Shown: piece by piece, positions 1-11,500 of the stretch | Layout of the letters: each line of letters begins with the position of its first letter | How positions within the stretch are numbered: the stretch's first letter is position 1 | NCBI GenBank assembly: GCA_004431415.1 | Contig: QPMI01000211.1 | Location: forward strand, 1 to 42,909 | Direction: 5' to 3' | Origin: Cyanophora paradoxa | Taxonomy: Eukaryota; Glaucocystophyceae; Cyanophorales; Cyanophoraceae | Length of the DNA stretch: 42,909 bases | Made by a program: the position numbers and the translations under genes | Notes under the pieces: model-generated | Told to the model about the DNA's origin: nothing | Database searches by the model: none | Seen by the model: the letters and a program-made list of their open reading frames with translations, nothing else

Positions 1-1654
1 ACGAACAAGACAGGTTCAGTGACGATTCTTCGTTGGTCGACCATCGTGACTCGTACGCAGGACTCCTCCCCGTTCGTCTCCAGACGCCGACACGATGTTG
101 TCTTCGCCTACAATGCTGCAGGTAATTATGAAACCTGTTCAAACACATCATGGGGGCCGGCCTGCTCAAACTAACTGCCGAAAGTGTATCGAACCCGAAA
201 CCGAGGGTTCAAGCAACACTCGCTTGAGGGCGTGGACGAAGAGGATCAATCCGATTTTGAGATCGCCCGCTCTGCCGTAAGACCTTCTCCATTATTTTCT
301 TCAAACTTCTGACGGGCCTGACGATCCGTCCATCTGCCAAGGATACTAAATGCAAGGGCGGCTCCTTTTGTCCAATCGTCAATGAACAGCCATGCAAGGA
401 TTGCTTTCTTTATCCCAAGTTTGTCGTGGATCCGGAACTCAAATTGCGTTTTCCCATCAATCGAGCAAAATGTGGATGCTGCTTGGCGCTTTCTCCGGAA
501 GGTGAAACGCGTTTAGACGCTCACATCTACGGGCAAATCGGGTTTTGTGCTGGCACAAAGCTCTCTTCCGTCGACTCCTGCATCCGAATCCCACACGTCG
601 CCGAATTTGAAGAGATTCACATTAACGATCCACACGGAGCAAGGAGACTTGCGCTGGATTCCAGTTCGACGCGAAGCGCGTTTTGGAAAATTTCAAAAGA
701 TCAGGCTTCGTCCCGCGATCGAACCAGGGCATCCAAAACGCATCATGCTTGGAGACGCACAAGAGCCGGAACTCCTTCGTCTACAGGCTCCGACATATAA
801 AAACTGGAAAGTTCTTGTCATCAATCCAAATTGTCAACCGCAATCGTTTGCAGACCTCACTTCAAATCGCCAGTGCATACTCAAGGTGCATCACAAGAAG
901 ATGTTTCACAGCAGAGTTTCAAACGCTGATGATACGCAGCATCTTGCCGTCGAATACAATCAAGCTGCAAATGAATTCTACGTCGCTCGGAAGCAGAGCC
1001 GTGACAGAAAAGAATTCCTTTACCCGACTGCCATCAACATCCTGCCGGCGCGAGAGAGCTTTCCGCTCACTATTCCTGGCATGTATAAGCTCAAATGCGA
1101 TACACGAGATCAAGGACATAACCTTAAGCTTGCAGGACACATCTATGCGGTTTGCGCACAATCAGCGCACAATCAGTTTTGCCGCATTCTGAGAGCGCAT
1201 CAGATGATGAAGAGAATTCACGAAGTGGAAGACAATATTTGGATGCCAGCACTTGAACGCGAAATCAATGCATACAATCTTCTTGTTATGGTCAGTAATT
1301 TGTTTCCATTTTATAAAATCCTTTTTTGCGACCCATTCGCATTCGCAGTTTATGCTACAGTATAGAGTGACTTGGGACTCAATTTCAAAGCATATCTTTC
1401 AACCACTTCGACTTTGTGACGACACAAACAAGTTCAACCGCCTAGGATGTGTTTGTTACTTCACCAGCTCAGCGATGTGCGTTACGTACGCGCAATGTGT
1501 TCATTACTGGCGCTTTCCAATGTGTTGGTGGACATTGCAGGTCATCGAAACGAGGACGCGACAAAGTCGACGAACAGAATCGCAGCAAGAAGAAGCCGAA
1601 TGCAAACTCTTGAACATTACCAAAAGAGAACTCACTCTCTCTCTCTCTGTATAA
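1..1654 (+). CDS. Multi-exon protein of unknown function, 5' end outside the window
   Basis: I do not recognise this gene. A coherent reading frame runs from the left edge, with a Cys-rich stretch at about 348-500 (CKGGSFCP, CKDCFLYP, KCGCC) followed by a roughly 250-residue region without compositional bias up to 1290. An intron at 1291-1348 (gtcagt...cgcag) joins the frame ending LLVM to a frame starting FMLQYRVTWD, and a stop follows at 1652-1654 after a CT microsatellite; a second intron ending near 1540 (ttgcag) is possible. Frame changes near 120 and 260-275 imply at least one more intron upstream. The spacing of cysteines suggests metal binding, but no known finger class fits. It ends about 80 bp before the satellite array. 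Coding nature is supported by the frame-preserving splice; function is open. Confidence 0.5.
1627..1651. repeat. CT microsatellite at the 3' end of the first gene
   Basis: A short (CT)n run lies at the end of the presumed last exon and would encode alternating Leu-Ser just before the stop. It may instead lie in the 3' UTR if the true stop is earlier. Confidence 0.6.
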
Positions 1655-1729
1655 GTAGGGAAAAAACATTGTTTCTTGAGCCGGTAAACTCGAAATGTAA
1701 CGGCAAAATATGAATCGGAAATGAAACTT

Positions 1730-3796
1730 GAGCCTGCACGACAGTGTGAGCCACGACAAGGCCACTAGGGCTTCTAAAACAGCCTGCACGGCACTGGATG
1801 CTGATTTTCTCGTTGGCACTGAATCATGTTCTCATGATCCGACAAATCTGAATATTCTTCTCATGAGTGCAGGGCTCAGTTGATCATCTCTTCATTGTCT
1901 CAAGGCCACAAGGGTTTCTGAAACAGCCTGCACGACACTGGTTGCTGATTTTCGCGTTATCACCGAATGTGTTCTCATGAACCGGCCAATGAAACTCTTA
2001 AAGCCTTAAAGGCTCAAATATTCTTCTCATGAGTGCAGGGCTAAGTTGATCATCTCTTCACTGGTTCAAGGCCACAAGGGCTTCTTTAACACCCTGCACG
2101 ATACTGTTTGCTGATTTTCGCGTTATCACCGAATCATGTTCTCATGATCCGACATATAAAGCCTCAAAGACCCAAATATTCTTCTCATGAGTGCAGGGCT
2201 CAGTTGATCATCTCTTCATAGTCTCAAGGCCACAAGGGTTTCTGAAACAGCCTGCACGACACTGGTTGCTGATTTTCGCGTTATCACCGAATGGTGTTCT
2301 CATGAACCGGCCAATGAAACTCTTAAAGCCTAAAGACCCAAATATTCTTCTCATGAGTGCAGGGCTAAGTTGATCATCTCTTCACGGGCTCAAGGCCACA
2401 AGGGCTTCAAGAACAGCTTGCACGACACTGGTTGCTGATTTTCGCGTTATCACCGAATCATGGTCTCATGAACCGGCCAATGAAACCCTTAAAGACGAAA
2501 CCCCCAGATATTCTTCTCCTGAGTGCAGGGCTTAGTTGATCATCTCTTCACTGGTTCAAGGCCACAAGGGCTTCTTAAACACCCTGCACGAAACTGGATG
2601 CTGATTTTCGCGTTATCACCGAATGGTGTTCTCATGAACCGGCCAATGAAACTCGTTAAGCCTAAAAACCCAAATATTCTTCTCATGAGTGCAGGGCTCA
2701 GTTGATCATCTCTTCACGGGGACAAGGCCACAAGGGCTTCTGAAACAGCCTGCACGACACTGGTTGCTTATTTTCGCGATATCGCCAAATCATGTTCATG
2801 ATCAGCCTCAAATTATCTTTTCATGAGTGCAGGTTTTATTTGATCATCTCTTCACGGGCTCATGGCCACAAGGGCTTCTTAAACAGCCTGCACGGCACTG
2901 GATGCTGATTTTCTCGTTGGCACTGAATCATGTTCTCATGATCCGACAAATCTGAATATTCTTCAAGGCTTCTCATGAGTGCAGGGCTCAGTTTATCATC
3001 TCTTCATTGTCTCAAGGCCACAAGGGTTTCTGAAACAGCCTGCACGACACTGGTTGCTGATTTTCGCGTTATCACCGAATGGTGTTCTCATGAACCGGCC
3101 AATGAAACTCTTAAAGCCTTAAAGGCTCAAATATTCTTCTCATGAGTGCAGGGCTTAGTTGATCATCTCTTCACGGGCTCAAGGCCACTAGGGCTTCTAA
3201 AACAGCCTGCACGGCACTGGATGCTGATTTTCTCGTTGGGACTGAATCATGTTCTCATGATCCGACAAATAAAGCCTCAAAGACCCAAATATTCTTCTCA
3301 TGAGTGCAGGGCTCAGTTGATCATCTCTTCATAGTCTCAAGGCCACAAGGGTTTCTGAAACAGCCTGCACGACACTGGTTGCTGATTTTCGCGTTGGTGT
3401 TCTCATGAACCGGCCAATGAAACTCTTAAAACCTAAAGACCCAAATATTCTTCTCATGAGTGCAGGGCTCAGTTGATCATCTCTTCACGGGGACAAGGCC
3501 ACAAGGGCTTCTGAAACAGCCTGCACGACACTGGTTGCTGATTTTCGCGATATCGCCAAATCATGTTCTCATGATCCGACAAATAAAGCCTTAAAGGCTC
3601 GAATATTCTTCTCATGAGTGCAGGGCTCAGTTGATCATCTCTTCACTGGTTCAAGGCTACAAGGGCTTCTTTAACACCCTGCACGATACTGGTTGCTGAT
3701 TTTCGCGTTATCACCGAATCATGTTCTCATAAACCTGCCAATGAAACTCGTTAAGCCTAAAGACCCAAATATTCTTCTCATGAGTGCAGGGCTCAG
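1730..3796. repeat. Satellite array, about 13 copies of a roughly 160-bp unit
   Basis: Each unit carries the landmarks CATGAGTGCAGGGCTCAG, TTGATCATCTCTTCA, AAGGCCACAAGGGCTTCT, AGCCTGCACGACACTGG, TGCTGATTTTCGCGTTATC and CTCATGAACCGGCCAATG. The AGTGCAGG landmark recurs near 1866, 2033, 2188, 2355, 2521, 2686, 2825, 2976, 3143, 3302, 3459, 3616 and 3783, so spacing is 139-167 bp. Copies differ by substitutions and by loss or gain of short blocks such as AACCGGCCAATGAAA or AAAGCCTCAAAGACCC, and two variant families alternate (TCACCGAAT versus CACTGAATC versions). The short open frames of about 60 codons in the array repeat the same unit and are not genes. The array sits between the 3' ends of two convergent genes. 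Confidence 0.95.
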
Positions 3797-3818
3797 TCAG
3801 AGAATGACCCTTGAATAT

Positions 3819-6800
3819 TCATTTGAAATTAAATTCGAGTCTTCTGCCTGAGAAATCGACCACAACTGCAGTTTGAGCAGATTCATCAAAATAAGGAAAC
3901 GACTTCTGTGCTGCTACTAAATGCTCGATGGATGGAGGAGGAACAATGCGAATGAGGTGTGGGTGTCTCCAGTCAGGGACTGTCTCGATTCGATACTGCT
4001 CGAATTCGTTCGGAAACAACCACTCTCTGGACTCCTGTTTCGAAGTATCAACAACATCGAGGTTTGCTAGAATGTTGTACTCGGGCAGCTCAAAAATGAT
4101 GACATGCACTATGTGATGATTGGAAGCCTTGTCGCCATGCTCCTTGAATTCGAAGAGTCCTCTGACGCGCCCGTACCTCCGGACTGGGATGAGAGTATCC
4201 GGTGGCAGCGATTCAAGTGCTTCCATTGAGAGATAAGATCGGCCAACTGGAAGTATACCCCGACCTCGAAGTTTGGATGCAGAAACGCTCTCGACAAAAG
4301 AAAACCATGACGTGTCATGTTTGCTCGAAGCCATATCCACTCCAAAATAAACGAGCTCGTTTGCATAGAACGTTGTGTAGTACACTCCGACGTTTGCAGG
4401 AAATCCTATCCATTTCACATTCGATGACTCTTCCAAAACGCTTGTATCCTCGTACGACGGTTGAGGAGTCCAAATATCAGAATCAGTTCCCCCAGGCCAT
4501 CTATGTCTCAGTTAGAAGTGCAGGAAGCTTCAGATAGTCTGATCCGGACACGCACCGTAGGGCTGCCTGTTCCGGAGCTTCTTCATGTCATCCGGGTACA
4601 ACCTAACCCCTCCTCAAGTGCGTGCTTCTCGTGCATGAATCGTGCGAGTAAACGCGCAAGGGGGCGCAATTGGGGGAATTTGAAAGCTGCCTCGCGTCGC
4701 AGGTACGCATTAAGCAGATGCCCATATGTTGAATTTGGATCTGTTCACTGGGAAAGCAGATTATTCCGGTCAAATCCAGAATCAGCACAATACGCGGAAC
4801 AAAACAACACACCTCCCCTCTACTTTGTAGCCGTATCGTGTGTGAACTTTGTATGAACTCCTTGGGACATAACACCTGGCATATTTCGTTGACAGTTCGA
4901 ATTATCGACCAGTGCGATCGTCGTCCAAAAGCCCTGGAATGCGTCCCATGAAATCGTAAAATGCTGCTCGAGCACAGCACATGACATTTTTTCCTTCCAA
5001 GCGGAAATAAGATTCTCGGAAGTGCCCGGAACACTGTGCTGCGCACCACATAGCGCCTTGCGGCGCTCGGAATCAAAGATGTTTGCGCTCCAATGCCAGG
5101 TAATGCCTTCATATCGTGCGCGCCTCTCTCAACTTGAGCAGCACAAACTGCATACGAGGGCTAGCGTGCCATATGGTCAATCCTGCAAGCGTAGCAATGG
5201 TAAGATGACGCCTACATGCTATGCAATGCAAGCAAGCAATGGAAAAAACTAACATGCACGGAAGAAACTCATTCATTGTTGTCCAGAAGCTAATTGGCGA
5301 TAGTGTCGTTGCTTCCGTGAACTATCGCAGCAAGTTTGCGAAGCTCAAGCACATAGTCTTCCACAAAACCTGAAAATATGTCGATAATTGAGAGATTGAT
5401 TGAAGCTTGGAAACACTTTTGCACTCGTTGCCCGAAGCAAGTCGAGTTCGTCATCATGAGAATTCTATAGAGGGAATTGGTGTTGTCCAAATCGCTATCA
5501 GAGTTGCACGAAGGACTGATAAGACGCGCGGCAGTTCAGAAAACTTGTTCGTTATTTAGCTGTTGTCAAAAAGTCCGGATCGCGAAACTGCTTGCATTTC
5601 AGAGAACGTCGTTTCAAAAGTAGCTCGAGTAGGCCTCACCTCAGAGCTCGAGTAGTGCATCCACGTAGAGTGGGTTGCTGCGATCCTACAAGCATGTTTC
5701 AGTTTTGGAGTTCCCAGATACGCGTATGCTGGAGATCGTCTCGAATTCGGAACGTCAACGCCGGATCAAACCTGTATGAACTCCTGTTGCAGTGTAAATC
5801 AATCGCTTAATCGAGCAATAAGAAATGATAATGTACTGAATAATGCTGTCAAGCTTTGCTTGGGCGGATTCATCATGCGGAAGAGCGATACCAGAGAGAA
5901 AGGTGAGCCCTACTCGTTGAAAGCATGCATTTGGTCCAGATGACGAGCTCCACATCTGAGCACATCCAAATCGTAATGGTGCTGCCCAGCACGTAAAAAT
6001 TCACTATCGAAAGCGGAGAAGTCCTGTGGAGGTCCAAGGAGGAATCCAGGAAAATTTGCCGTTTCAGCGAGACCGAGAACACCTTCTCGATTATCAGGGA
6101 CACCACCTCGATAATCAGGATCTGATTACCTCTGTTATCGTCTTTTAGAAACTCCTGTAGCTCTTTTTTTGTTTTCAAACCACGCATATTGTCTTGTCGA
6201 GCGTTCTCTGCGTCAATGCCTCGCTGACGCTGGAGGCGGAAGAATGTTAATGAATTCGAAGTATTCTGATGTCGAAATTCGAAACAAACCATAAGCGCGT
6301 CTGTTCGTGCAGAGCGGCCATCATCCTTCTTTGTAAACATGCACTTGTCGCGCCGCCAGTCACCGGCAGGAAGCTCCCAGCACTGTTTGAACTGTGGGTT
6401 GCGAGTTGTTGGCCCAGACAGGACTGACTCTTTTCTGTAAAGGGATTGCCATATACTGCGTTGAATTGTTCTGTTCAACACAAGCTTAATATAATGACAA
6501 GAATAGAAAAAGTTGTGAAAAGAAATAAACATACTGAGACGGGCAGATCCGACCTGACCAGGGAGATCGTCGATGTAAGAACACAACTGAAATATGCATG
6601 CTCAATATCGTTCGTGTCGCAATTCCTATATGGCACGCTTTTACCATTAAGTCATGGATTGGCGAAAAATGGAATACAAAGCTCTACCCAGTTGCTTTTG
6701 AAGAGCATGGATCCACTTCTTTTAGCCATGGGGTTAAAAATAACCGAAAAGGCCGTTGAAGTTGTGAACTTTTCCGTCGATTAGGAAAGCCAGTACGCTC

Positions 6801-8228
6801 AATTTTCTCTGCGCTCTTCGTGAGCAACGGACATGTACAAGGACACGGATTGGCGGAACGCAACCGAAATGTGGATGTGCTGTCATGGGGATCAGAATAT
6901 TGGCGTGAAACTCCCGTAATCTTTTCCAGTCCTGTCCCAAAACATGTTTGCAAATCCTAAATATTTGAAGGGATATAAAACGGACCAGAGGTTCTTTACT
7001 GCCGCGTCAGTTGAATACGCAAGAAGCACGCAAATTCCCCGCTTCTTTCCATTTCTGGAGAAGTACTCTTCCATCTTTCACGTAGTACGAAAGTGATCTG
7101 AATCCGTGTAGTCTCGAACCAGGGTTTGACGCGTCTCCCAGTTGCTGAAGGTGCAGTAGTAAGGTGGAGAGAATCACGTTCTGACGAGGCCGCTGGGCTC
7201 CGAACCTGACGAAGTCAGAGGAGAAGAACCACGAAAACTCGAAACATACATGAAACGCTTCAATAGTTGTGGATTGTTCAGAATACTTGCCAGGATTGGC
7301 TCAAAGGAAAAAAGAAGCTCGAGTTGCAGTTCTATACTCAGTGCCACCACAAAGACATGGCGCATTCTTGCTCGCACCACCACTTCTCGAATCGTCTTCA
7401 ATCCAGACTGTATCGCAAAATGAACCGAGATCCTGGAGCTCTCGTTCGCTGTGCAAAGGCGAAACCTAATGAAAGGCTGCAGAATGTTGAGTTCGCTGTG
7501 CGGAACCATTCGTCATAAAACTTACCTCAGCGAATACCGAGACGCGATTCATCATCGAACGCCAGCCGACCAGGCGGACAGGATTTGGTAACTTGAGAAA
7601 GCACTGATTCAAAAAGTTGCTGATATAGCTGAAACTCTCGATAGGAATTTGCGGAAACCGAGTCTTGAGCCTCGAACAAAACGCAGTGTAGCAGCTTCCT
7701 GTATCGAACGACGATAAGATAGTGTCTGGAATAAATTACGGTTCAGTAGCATTGTACGAACTGTTATGGGCAGTCTGTGAAAAGAGCACTTGTATAATCC
7801 TCAGGTTTCGAGCGTTCAAGATCCGAAGATAGAGATTGATCAGAGTTCTCAGCATACTCTTGCCAGATCTCATCAGATTCGGTGAGGTTCCCAGAATCAT
7901 CAGGTTCAATTCCATTTCATGTGCTGGAGATGCTTCTGCCTGTCTTGCCTGCAGCGCCTCGATCGCCTGTTTACGTTGACGTTTTTGGCGCTCTCTATAC
8001 TCTTGTTTTTGGTAGGGCAACATGTACAGTTCCTCGAGATTCTCGGCTGGGAACCCAGCCGTCGCGTAATCGTCCAGACGCCGAGTATCGCGCTATCCGA
8101 GTGCGTAATGCCGGCCGTGCACCGAATCCATAGAAAGCTTTCATTCTATGCATCGCGCTTGTGCGAACCGACACCAGGGCGCCTTTGCATTCTGAGCAAA
8201 AGCAAGGCTGTGCTTCTTTCACGTTCAT
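3819..8228 (-). CDS. Large multi-exon protein of unknown function (possibly two genes)
   Basis: I do not recognise this gene. The last exon, 4500-3819, encodes about 226 residues of unbiased globular sequence (WPGGTDSD... to ...RRLEFNFK and a stop). It is joined through a GT-AG intron at 4501-4555 to an exon containing RLYPDDMKKLRN, with frame preserved. Further upstream, exon-like frames occur at about 4900-5100 (FTISWDAFQGFWTTIALVD), 5290-5490, 5800-5960, 6000-6440, 6735-7070, 7174-7500 and 7736-8080 (a charged, probably helical stretch around YRERQKRQRKQ). The most upstream frame, from an ATG at 8226-8228, has a Cys/His pattern CFCSECKG...T...H. Intron borders between most of these pieces were not resolved, so the span may hold two genes or a decayed one. 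It diverges from the + strand gene starting at 8575. Confidence 0.45.
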
Positions 8229-8574
8229 GACTGTTTATCTGCGCTGGCTTGTACTTGTTACTCTTAAAGCTTGGAATGTTATGGTAAACACAGCATGGCA
8301 GACGGGAAGTGATCATGAGGGTACGTGTGGTTGGTCGGGGTACGCGATCCATCATTCGAAAGCAACAGACTGGACATTGCAGCGTAGCAGCCGACTGAAA
8401 GAGCTGTCGGACAATTGCTAGAAGCTCTCTCGGTGCTGTTCGGTCGCAACCTTTCCCTCCACGGCCGCCCAGAGACGGGCCGGCATTCGAGGTGCTTCGG
8501 TGGTTCGCCAATGCAAGTCCATCCTGCCTTGTCTTAAATCTTCACTTCTCACTTATACACTGCTCTGCAGAACC
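8229..8574. promoter_or_regulatory. Probable bidirectional promoter region between divergent genes
   Basis: This 346-bp spacer separates the presumed starts of the - strand gene (8228) and the + strand gene (8575). An open - strand frame crosses part of it (CPVCCF near 8370), so the - strand start could lie further upstream. No TATA-like box or repeated element stands out. Confidence 0.3.
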
Positions 8575-11500
8575 ATGCTGCTTCCCACGCCACCGCGCAC
8601 GGTGGAAACGAGACGACTTGCCCATTGTTACGGCATCAAACGCGCCGAGGCGTATCAACTTGCCATACAGTTCAAAGCTGCATTAGAATCGTGCGCTCAT
8701 TCGAATGGGTTCGAATCACGCCGGCGTTCTGAAATCGTGCAGGCCTGGCGACCATTGTCGTCTGAGGACGCAGACCTTCGTAGGGACGCCGCGGAGAAGT
8801 GGCGTGAAGAGTGCGCTTCGATTGCTGTTGTTTATCTGCTGCTCCTTATGATTTGCTGTGCATGCGCAGTCTCGGAACTAAAGTGCAGGAGTGTTTGAGC
8901 GCTCGGACAGCGTTACAGCACGCAGCCGGAACCGAGAAAGGCCTCTCTTTGGAAGCAAGTCCCGAGGAGAACCTGTGTTCTTTTTCCTTCGAGCTCCTCA
9001 GCGCTGTTGAGCAACTCCATAACATCCGAAGAGCGGAGTTGGACGCTTCAAACCCGACTCGTTCGCTCGTCTCCTTGCGTATTTGCGCATTGGTCGCTGG
9101 TAATGATGAGAACGAGATCGCAGGATTCTGCAACTCGCGACTCTTTCGAAAAAGACGAAATTATGGTTGTAAAGCTTTTCCAGGAGTTTCAAGGTTCGTA
9201 TGCCTCCAAATGCCTCAAATGCCTCAAATGATCTTTTTCTCATCGCAGATATTCGTGGCAAGTGTAACGTCGCTCTTCATCATTCTGACGATAGTTTGAA
9301 TCCTTCAGCTTCGGACGGCAATCAGGGTTTGCGCCCCCGATTCTTTTTACTTTTCTGACGACATCGAAAAAGTTTTGCAGACTTCAAGCTCAAGCAGCAG
9401 GGCTGTCGGGAGTTCACTCGAGCGTTCAATTAAATCGGAGGTCGACATAACTGACCAAGAGAACGGTGCAATCCTTTTGGGACATCTTGCGTTCTGTTCA
9501 AATTTCCCTTCGTACAGTAAAGCCGATCTCAAACGCCGCTTCTTCTTCTGGTTTTCGTTAACCTATTCCTGGCAGGTGCATCTCATAAACTGTCTGATCT
9601 CCGCTCTTCTCCTTCCAGAGATTCAGGTCTGGTTTCCTGCATGAAGCGCTTGTCAGACACGTTTTTAATACTAAAGCAGAATCGAAAGCCATGCCGTTCC
9701 CGTTTCCTCAGCTGCAGCGCATGCCCTTCCCGCTGGCAAACACTCCCTCCATCAAAGTGGAAGGCGTGACTCTAATACTGTTTTTTGACGTCGTTAATTC
9801 TTTATAATGCTTTCAATGCAGGATCACCGGCGTCTTCTCTCGCATCAGAAAAGCAAACATCTCTTTCGTCATGTACAGCTGAAGTTCATGAAATGAAACG
9901 CCTTTTTCCTGGAGACCAAGATTGTACTTCGCGTGTGTCTGTTCTCCCATCTGCGATCGAAAGCTTTAATTTGACTCGTTTCGCTACCTTTAGTTGCTTC
10001 CGACCTCTTGACTATGAAGCGTGAGAATTTCAACTTCATGGCTTCAAGGTGTGCACCTCTTTGCGAATCTGTGCACCCCTAATTTGGAGGAATCATGCAC
10101 CTAGCAGGCTCGAGGCGGCAGAAAACAATTTGCACGAGCAGCCTCAAGCAACTGAGCTGCTTCGTCTGGGAAAAGCTCTGATTCGAGAAATTGGAAGCTT
10201 CATCGAAAATCGCGAAACTACAAGGTGCGATCTATTTTGTTCATTTCTCCATTTTTTGTACCTTATCCTGTACAGCCTCTCACCCAATCAAATACTTCTT
10301 CAAACAAAGCGTGAGCGAGAACTTGCAGTTTCGATCCGACAAATTAAATCCGGTATTATTTCAATCAATCAATTTCCTTTCTTTATTCTTTATTCAAGAA
10401 TTCTTTATTGTATCAGAAATCCAAGCGTCTTTTCCAACTCTCACGGAAGGCCTCGACATGACAATGGAGGATTTTATGAACTTCGGTTGGAAAATCGGTT
10501 TCTGGGATTTGATCGCTTACATTTATCCGCACACTCAGATGGTCGACTGAAGAAGGTTCTCCTTCTGTGCGCCGAAGTATCCAATCAACCTCAAAAATTC
10601 ATCGAAAGGCAAGTGTTTTACTGGCGATTTTATTGAGGTTATTGACGATCACTTCTCAGGGTCGATGGACTCAAGGACTCGTTTGCGAGAGATACGTCAT
10701 TAGCAAAATGCCTTCAAATCGCAACGACACTTGCCCATCAATTGACATGTGTTCAAGAAGCTATCACTTCTATAGCTTCCAAAACGAAACTTCGCGGCGA
10801 CCGCGAACTTAGTGGAGCTGACGAGTTCGTTTTGTTTTTTTGGTACAGGTTGTGTTCCTTAACCGTTTTGCAGGCTTGAACTTGAAGAGCTTCAAAGAGC
10901 TATCACAGATGAAGAGGATCGGAAGAATACTCTTCTATCTGTTGTGAAAGACCTGAGAGGGAAGTTCGAAACCTGTACGTCGTCGGATTTTCGCTCTGCG
11001 GTCAGTTTTGAAGAAATTTACCTTGCGCTCAGCTGTGAGTGAGATTCGGGAACGCCAAATCGGACCTTGCGAAGACTCGACGCCGAGTAAATATAAATGG
11101 GGTAACCCGCTTGCTGATCAATTCGCCGAACTTACGGCTCGAAAGCCAAAATGTGCAGATCCGTGTTTCTCATCGTCATTTCTGGTTTTTTATATTCACC
11201 ATGATTTCTTGCTTTCAGACACAAGTAAAGAATTCCAGAAAATGGAAACTCCAATGGATTCGTGGCCTCTCAGTGTACCTCTCCTACACGAAGTATGCGT
11301 AAAGCTTTTTTGTGCGTTTTCTTTTTTTCTTCGAGGAGCTTCATTTTCAAATCAAAGCTTAATACAGGTTTGAAAAACGTCGGAGTGAACGGATATCGTG
11401 AAATTTCCGATATAACGATCAGCGCATTTCTTTCAAAGCTCATCGACCATTTTGGCACATATCGATTTCAAGGATCGAACGCTGAACTGGTACTTTTTTT

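Noticed and set aside
1730-3796. CRISPR-like array
   Set aside because: Units are contiguous and similar over their whole length; there are no unique spacers, and the context is eukaryotic.
8702-8722. tRNA T-arm-like GGGTTCGAATCACGCC
   Set aside because: Lies in an exon of the + strand gene and no matching acceptor, D or anticodon arms are seen.
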